34,386 nt of DNA. It comes from Tubiluchus corallicola. Its lineage: Eukaryota > Priapulida > Priapulimorpha > Priapulimorphida > Tubiluchidae. Below, piece by piece: positions 30,755-34,386 of the stretch. The stretch's first letter is position 1. Every line of letters begins with the position of its first letter. The stretch is taken from the NCBI GenBank assembly GCA_030141605.1, contig JAQGDQ010001568.1, positions 1 through 34,386 on the forward strand. Reading direction: 5' to 3'. The position numbers and the translations under genes were made by a program. Under the pieces are notes generated by a model. The model saw only the letters and a list, made by a program, of their open reading frames with translations. It was not told the DNA's origin and did no database searches.

Positions 30755-33170
30755 GTATATATTTATTTATTTAGATATTTATTTGTGTCAAAAAAACATA
30801 CAAGACATTCATGCAATTTCAATTTTGAAATAAAATGACATTATATAAAAACAAAACAATTATTAATAAAACAAATATGGTTAAATCTTCCTGTTTATTA
30901 TATTAGTTAGTTAATGAAAAGTTTAAGATAAATTGTAATTCATTAGGCCTTTTTTTCAGTGATATGATTAGAACATAGTTGTTCGTCATGTCTTAAAAAC
31001 GCGATTTCAACATAAATAACAAATGCCTTAATTACTTCTAAACCATTACTTCCCATCATGAATAAAAATATATCAGCATCGCTTAGAAGGAACAATCATG
31101 GTATAATTACATTGATGTGATTATATAATTTTTCTCTAACATCATTGTAGTATATGCATCTTATAACAAACGTCTTCGATTTCATTAGCAGTACGAGCAT
31201 ACACGATTCTCAGCTGGCATTTTTCTAGGTTTAACGTACCTCCCTCTTTCAATGCACGAAGTATGAGAGCCGATTCTCAGCTTTGTAAATTTTGTTATAG
31301 CATATTTGGAATAACCTAAAAGTAAATAGTTTTCCAGTTGATATTGGACTTTGAAGGTTCGCTGTTTCTTTTGCCCAACAGGTTTGTTATCGTCATGGAT
31401 TTCTTCTTTACAAAACAGAGTATAATCAGCTTTCATTTTTTCCCCTAATTATTAAGCAGTCGCTTAAGTGAACACGTTGGCTAAGATGTTCAAGGAAATT
31501 TACACATAGCATATACTTAACAAAAGTAGTCCAACAAAAATAGTTCTTAGTTAAGTTTCGGTTTTCGCTATTTGCTTGGTGTACTGTTAGGTTTGCTAAT
31601 AATAACATATATCCAGTAGCAGATTATGTTCTTAACGGCCCAGTTCTGCCTTAGTCGCATATTTGCTTGATTTGTTGTTGACATTCAAAAGAATTCTGCA
31701 TAATTTAATATTGGCCTCTTGGCTTTGCACGCTGTCAAATTTGGTTTGAATATGTCAGAATTGGTTTTAATTTTAATATTGCCATACACAAGAGCCATAT
31801 AGCATGATAGGTTCTAATAATGTTCAAATAATTCCATAATAGTATTTGGGTTTGTGCAGTTTGATATGTACTTTTTCATGCAGTAAAAAAGATTTTTGGC
31901 CTTTGTCTTTTAGTTTGGTACTGCTTTGCCTGAAAGTACCAGAATTCGACCCCAACGTATTTATCGGATTGGACTATTTTCAGTTTATCAGAGCCCATTA
32001 GCTACAATAATTTTTAAACTTATTAAGGCATTGCTAAGTCAGTATGCAATACTGAGTGGGAACTGCATAGAGAATACAGTTGGTATCAAAATTGCTTAGA
32101 CAGAGCTGCGCTCAAGTTACATCCTCGCTTAACACCTGAGGAGGATGGTATATCTTCTGTTAATCTGCCAGCGAGTTTTACTGAGCAATTAGTTTTGGAG
32201 TACATATTTTGCAAAATATTAAGGAAATAACCACCAACAACAATAACTTTATAATTTCGTTTCAAATTTATTGATAAGTATTTTTAAGATAAACATATGA
32301 TCACTGTTACGACAGCCTTTTTTAAATCCTATGACATCCTCTGACATTTAAATCCTAAAACATTTGACGTTCATGCAGAATGTTATTATCACTCAGAAAT
32401 GTTTCTAACCTATTATCGCAAATAATTTTCTTAAGCTGTTTGAAATGGCGATTCCTCTATAATTGTTTGGGTCTGTTACATTTCCAATTTTGTATATTGG
32501 GATGATGTAGCTCTTCTTCCACTGGGTAGGATAGCAGGAACCAGAAAAGATCAAATTGAATAATTTGCGAGGACAAGGGACCATAATTTGGCTTGAAGCT
32601 TTGAGCATTTGGTTTATTAACCCGTCTGGACCAGCAGCTTTGTTATTTTTAACTGCTTAATGGCTATCAGGATTTCCATATCAGCTATTCTAAAATCTAG
32701 CTGAGAAAAAAAAACATAAGTTTCTTCAATATACTTGGACACTTTTTTAGTTTTTTTTCCAATGGCTATCATTACTAATCAGTAAATGTTCGACACAAAC
32801 TAATGCTTCAAATTCATCGCCCTTGTTCAAGGTTTTTTCTGGGTTGTGATTGTCTTCCAGGTGTTTGATTAGGTTCCAAAAAGCTTTCAGATTTTTTGTT
32901 TCCACTTCAGTTAGTTGTTTCATGACACGGGCTTGAAGTTCCCTGTGTGCTTTCTGCTTGATCTTTTTATAATACCCATGTTCTTTAAAACACAGTTCTC
33001 TCAAGTTTAATTATATGGAGCGCTGCGCAATTTAAAATGTGCAATTTTACATATATGGAGCGCTGTGCAATTTAGAATTTTAGTAGGTTGTGGGCTGCTT
33101 TAAATTGACTATAAACCATTCCTTATCTGGCCAGCATTTTCGCTGGGCGCAGCATTTATTTTTATTTAGA
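30755..33170 (-). mobile_element. Decayed, 5'-truncated LINE (non-LTR retrotransposon) ORF2
   Basis: On the minus strand in order: KEWFIV near 33140; a basic pre-RT region YYKKIKQKAHRELQARVMKQ and LKAFWNLIKHLEDN (33004-32747); fingers CYPTQWKKSYIIPIYKIG and DPNNYRGIAISNSLRKLF (32608-32405); LETFLSDNNILHERQ then, one frame over, GFKKGCRNSDHMFILK (to about 32260); SGVKRGCNLSAAL (about 32130), the 'GVRQGCNLSP.L' palm block; KHISNCTNPNTIMELF (about 31850); KFTKLRIGSHTSCIERGRY and ENRVCSYC (31300-31185); and REKLYNHINVIIP to a final stop at 30943-30945. The 3' end is probably the AAAT-rich tail at 30755-30790. The catalytic YADD is not recognisable, and several stops and frameshifts are present. 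No endonuclease domain is seen. The clade is not assigned. Confidence 0.88.
33012..33083. repeat. Imperfect direct repeat, two copies of about 31 bp
   Basis: ATATGGAGCGCTGCGCAATT at 33012 recurs as ATATGGAGCGCTGTGCAATT at 33053, 41 bp later, followed by TAAAAT and TAGAAT respectively. It lies inside the upstream part of the minus-strand LINE remnant. Confidence 0.85.
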
Positions 33171-34386
33171 TCACTTCTTTTAACTATTCTAGATACATTC
33201 TTTTCTAAAAAATTTTTGTAATTGATAATTAATGTCATTTTCGGTATACATTCAGAACATGCAATATTGTGATGTCTATGTTTATCTCTGCATCAGTGCA
33301 GTCAGCAGCTGTCGTATTAATTTGTTGATTCCATTGTTGCCGTTCAGTACATTTCTTCTCCAACCAACGAGATGCTTTCCTCTGCCACACACTCAGGCCA
33401 TATAAAACGTACCAGACCGACCAGCCCCAGGTTAAGTATTGGATTAAATCAGACGTATGCAGGCCAGAGGTAAAACTTTAAACACATTCCGTCTCCAGAC
33501 AGCCAACTGAGCTGGAAACAGAGCGACCTCTAGAGCAGAAAAGCAGTCTCAGTCCAACAATTAGACCACATCCAGCCACAGCTCCAGTAACGTACGACGG
33601 CCAAACATACAATAGTATGTTGCATAATGCATCAAATTTTTACATAATAATGAATTTTGATTTGTGATTTGTTAGATAATGAAACTTAATATGCCTTATA
33701 GATGTGTGTACGGGAATTTTACTATAAGCAACAACGTATTTCACAGTTAAACAGCTAGAAAAATTGCGAATCGATGGCAACAACACTGCGATTCAATATT
33801 CTCAATATGATTATTAAGTCACAAGTCAAGTCCAGTTGTTGTATTTCTTAATGTTTTTACTACTTCGTGAAAGATTTAACGGCTTGTTTAGGCTGTTAGG
33901 CAATAACATTAGCAAAAATGCGTTTCGTACAGAATCACCATCAATGAATGGGATAAATGGTTTCTTGTGGCTCACTTATGAAGAAAAAAAAACCATGGTA
34001 ATGTGCAGCAGAAACGCAAATCAGAAATCAAAAGTAAATATAATCGCAAAGCATTGGTGAGGAATTTAACGAACAATTATCTCGTGCTATATTTTACACC
34101 ATTGCTCCACAAATTTTCATACGAATATAGGAACCTACATACGAATGCAAAAAGGTGCCTTCTCGCAATTTTTCGTGACATCGTGGAGGTAAGGAGTTTT
34201 ATTTGTCTAATTACGTTTTCCGCATAGTCAGTTTTATATTGATTCGCATTGGTTTCGAGGAGAGAAGTACTACCATGTCAAACCTTCTCTGTTCTAAATT
34301 TCAGGATAGTGGACCATCTGACATTCCCTTCAAATTTCTTACTATCTTACATTAGTCAGATACTTATGAAAGGCAAATTTCCTACT
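33171..34386. other. Intergenic DNA, nothing recognised
   Basis: 33310-33600 is noticeably less AT-rich than its surroundings and could be more of the LINE or part of an exon, but no frame gives a family motif. The plus-strand frames at 33836-34060 and 34003-34227 have no recognisable features. Confidence 0.35.

Noticed and set aside
1-34386. Prokaryotic-style systems: operons, CRISPR arrays, riboswitches, phage genes
   Set aside because: The composition, introns and animal gene families show eukaryotic nuclear DNA; no spaced identical repeats with unique spacers were found.

Overview
This is AT-rich, intron-bearing eukaryotic DNA (about two-thirds A+T by eye). The gene families and the decayed BEL/Pao, Ty3/gypsy and non-LTR elements point to a metazoan, most likely an aquatic invertebrate; the species cannot be named from the sequence alone. 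I saw no operons, CRISPR arrays, rRNA or tRNA. Real coding sequence is sparse and nearly all of it encodes Golgi glycosyltransferases.

Layout: 1-440, a broken BEL/Pao reverse transcriptase (minus). 3734-4725, a foldback-like element with terminal inverted repeats and an internal 60-bp tandem array. 4760-5377 (+), one exon of a chondroitin synthase (CHSY)-like gene, starting at a splice acceptor only 34 bp after that element. 8659-15835 (+), a three-exon GT49 gene (B4GAT1/LARGE-type glucuronyltransferase, 497 residues when spliced). Its intron 1 holds a long AAT/ATT/TAG microsatellite and a LINE remnant; intron 2 holds a CA/CG tract. 16187-17362, a 588-bp unit present twice in tandem with no difference seen. 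17431-17487, an AT microsatellite. 18250-19755, a second foldback-like structure whose arms carry ~50-bp repeats in opposite orientation. About 21950-22375 (minus), a frameshifted remnant that looks like a GT-A-type glycosyltransferase with an EDD motif. 23825-25099 (minus), a complete, intronless GT10 alpha-1,3-fucosyltransferase of 424 residues. 25644-26320 (+), a Ty3/gypsy integrase remnant. 27520-27853 (+), a LINE ORF1-like coiled-coil fragment. 29580-29900 (minus), a LINE RT fragment. About 30755-33170 (minus), a long, decayed LINE ORF2. The rest is AT-rich DNA in which I recognise nothing.

The most striking gene-level pattern is three recognisable glycosyltransferase genes (GT31-type CHSY, GT49, GT10) and one decayed candidate within about 20 kb. 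Two of the families act on glucuronate-containing glycans and the third adds fucose. Whether this is functional clustering or chance within expanded families cannot be decided here. The most striking structural pattern is two unrelated foldback-like elements whose inverted arms are built of short tandem repeats.
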